Assembly: GCA_023410055.1 (NCBI GenBank)
Contig: JAEYQK010000017.1
Coordinates: 22,369 to 86,368 of the forward strand
Length of the DNA: 64,000 nucleotides
Source: Acidobacteriota bacterium
Lineage (GTDB): Bacteria > Acidobacteriota > Terriglobia > Terriglobales > Acidobacteriaceae
Direction: 5' to 3'
In this document: in pieces, positions 63,907 to 64,000 of the stretch
Numbering within the stretch: position 1 is the stretch's first letter
How the letters are laid out: each line of letters starts with the position of its first letter
Translations under genes and position numbers: made by a program
The notes under the pieces: generated by a model
Told to the model about the DNA's origin: nothing
Databases searched by the model: none
The model's input: the letters and a program-made list of their open reading frames with translations, nothing else

Positions 63907-64000
63907 GTATCGCGCACAGAGAACAGCCACGCAGACGACGTGCCGTGGCGGGGGTTAAACCCCCCCCCAGCACGGGGAAAAAAAAAAAGGAGCCCCACGG

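Overview
The window looks like a chromosome segment from an Acidobacteriota bacterium, most likely class Terriglobia. The pointers are family-level. There are duplicated MacB/FtsX permeases of the ADOP type known mainly from Acidobacteria. There is a giant Oar-like TonB-dependent barrel with an N-terminal carboxypeptidase-regulatory domain. There are two very long secreted proteins built of NHL or YVTN repeats plus Ig/MBG domains. No rRNA gene, complete tRNA gene, transposase or CRISPR array is visible.

Layout. 0-9.4 kb: an efflux operon (two ADOP permeases, the first cut by the window edge, then ATPase, TolC, sigma-54 response regulator and histidine kinase). 9.7-18.8 kb: a nine-gene sulfate uptake and activation operon (yezD-like gene, porin, sulfate-binding protein, cysT, cysW, cysA, cysH, cysD, cysN). 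18.9-23.4 kb: an MFS exporter, an OpuC-type osmoprotectant ABC transporter and tag. 23.8-26.1 kb: a 7TM-PAS histidine kinase with its NarL-type regulator. 26.6-37.6 kb: two cassettes, each a giant repeat protein followed by a small outer-membrane barrel. 38.03 kb: the 3' half of a tRNA-Pro gene, a possible integration scar. 38.2-46.5 kb: two PLP sulfur-amino-acid enzymes, an RBBP9-like hydrolase, a secreted protein, the TonB-type receptor and a secreted RidA-like protein. 47.3-61.6 kb: two converging operons of 4 and 10 genes. They encode three B12-binding radical SAM enzymes, one classical radical SAM enzyme, a GH3 acyl-amido synthetase, a fold-II PLP enzyme, two GNAT-like proteins, a DUF362-ferredoxin, a metallo-beta-lactamase-fold hydrolase, an amidohydrolase, a PAP2 enzyme and a hexapeptide acyltransferase. 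61.6-64 kb: an NTF2-like membrane protein, a hairpin-rich non-coding stretch and a winged-helix protein resembling mobile-element proteins.

How genes work together. The sulfate operon forms a route from outer-membrane entry to sulfite: porin, ABC importer, ATP sulfurylase CysDN, then a [4Fe-4S] APS reductase. The CysN carries a C-terminal APS-kinase-like domain whose P-loop is destroyed, which fits a pathway going through APS rather than PAPS. The 47-62 kb locus looks like a biosynthetic cluster without PKS, NRPS or recognisable RiPP precursor. Its product cannot be named from sequence and it is the best candidate here for an undescribed system. If the tRNA-Pro fragment is a true attachment-site remnant, its orientation would place the inserted element to its right, so this cluster could be island-borne.
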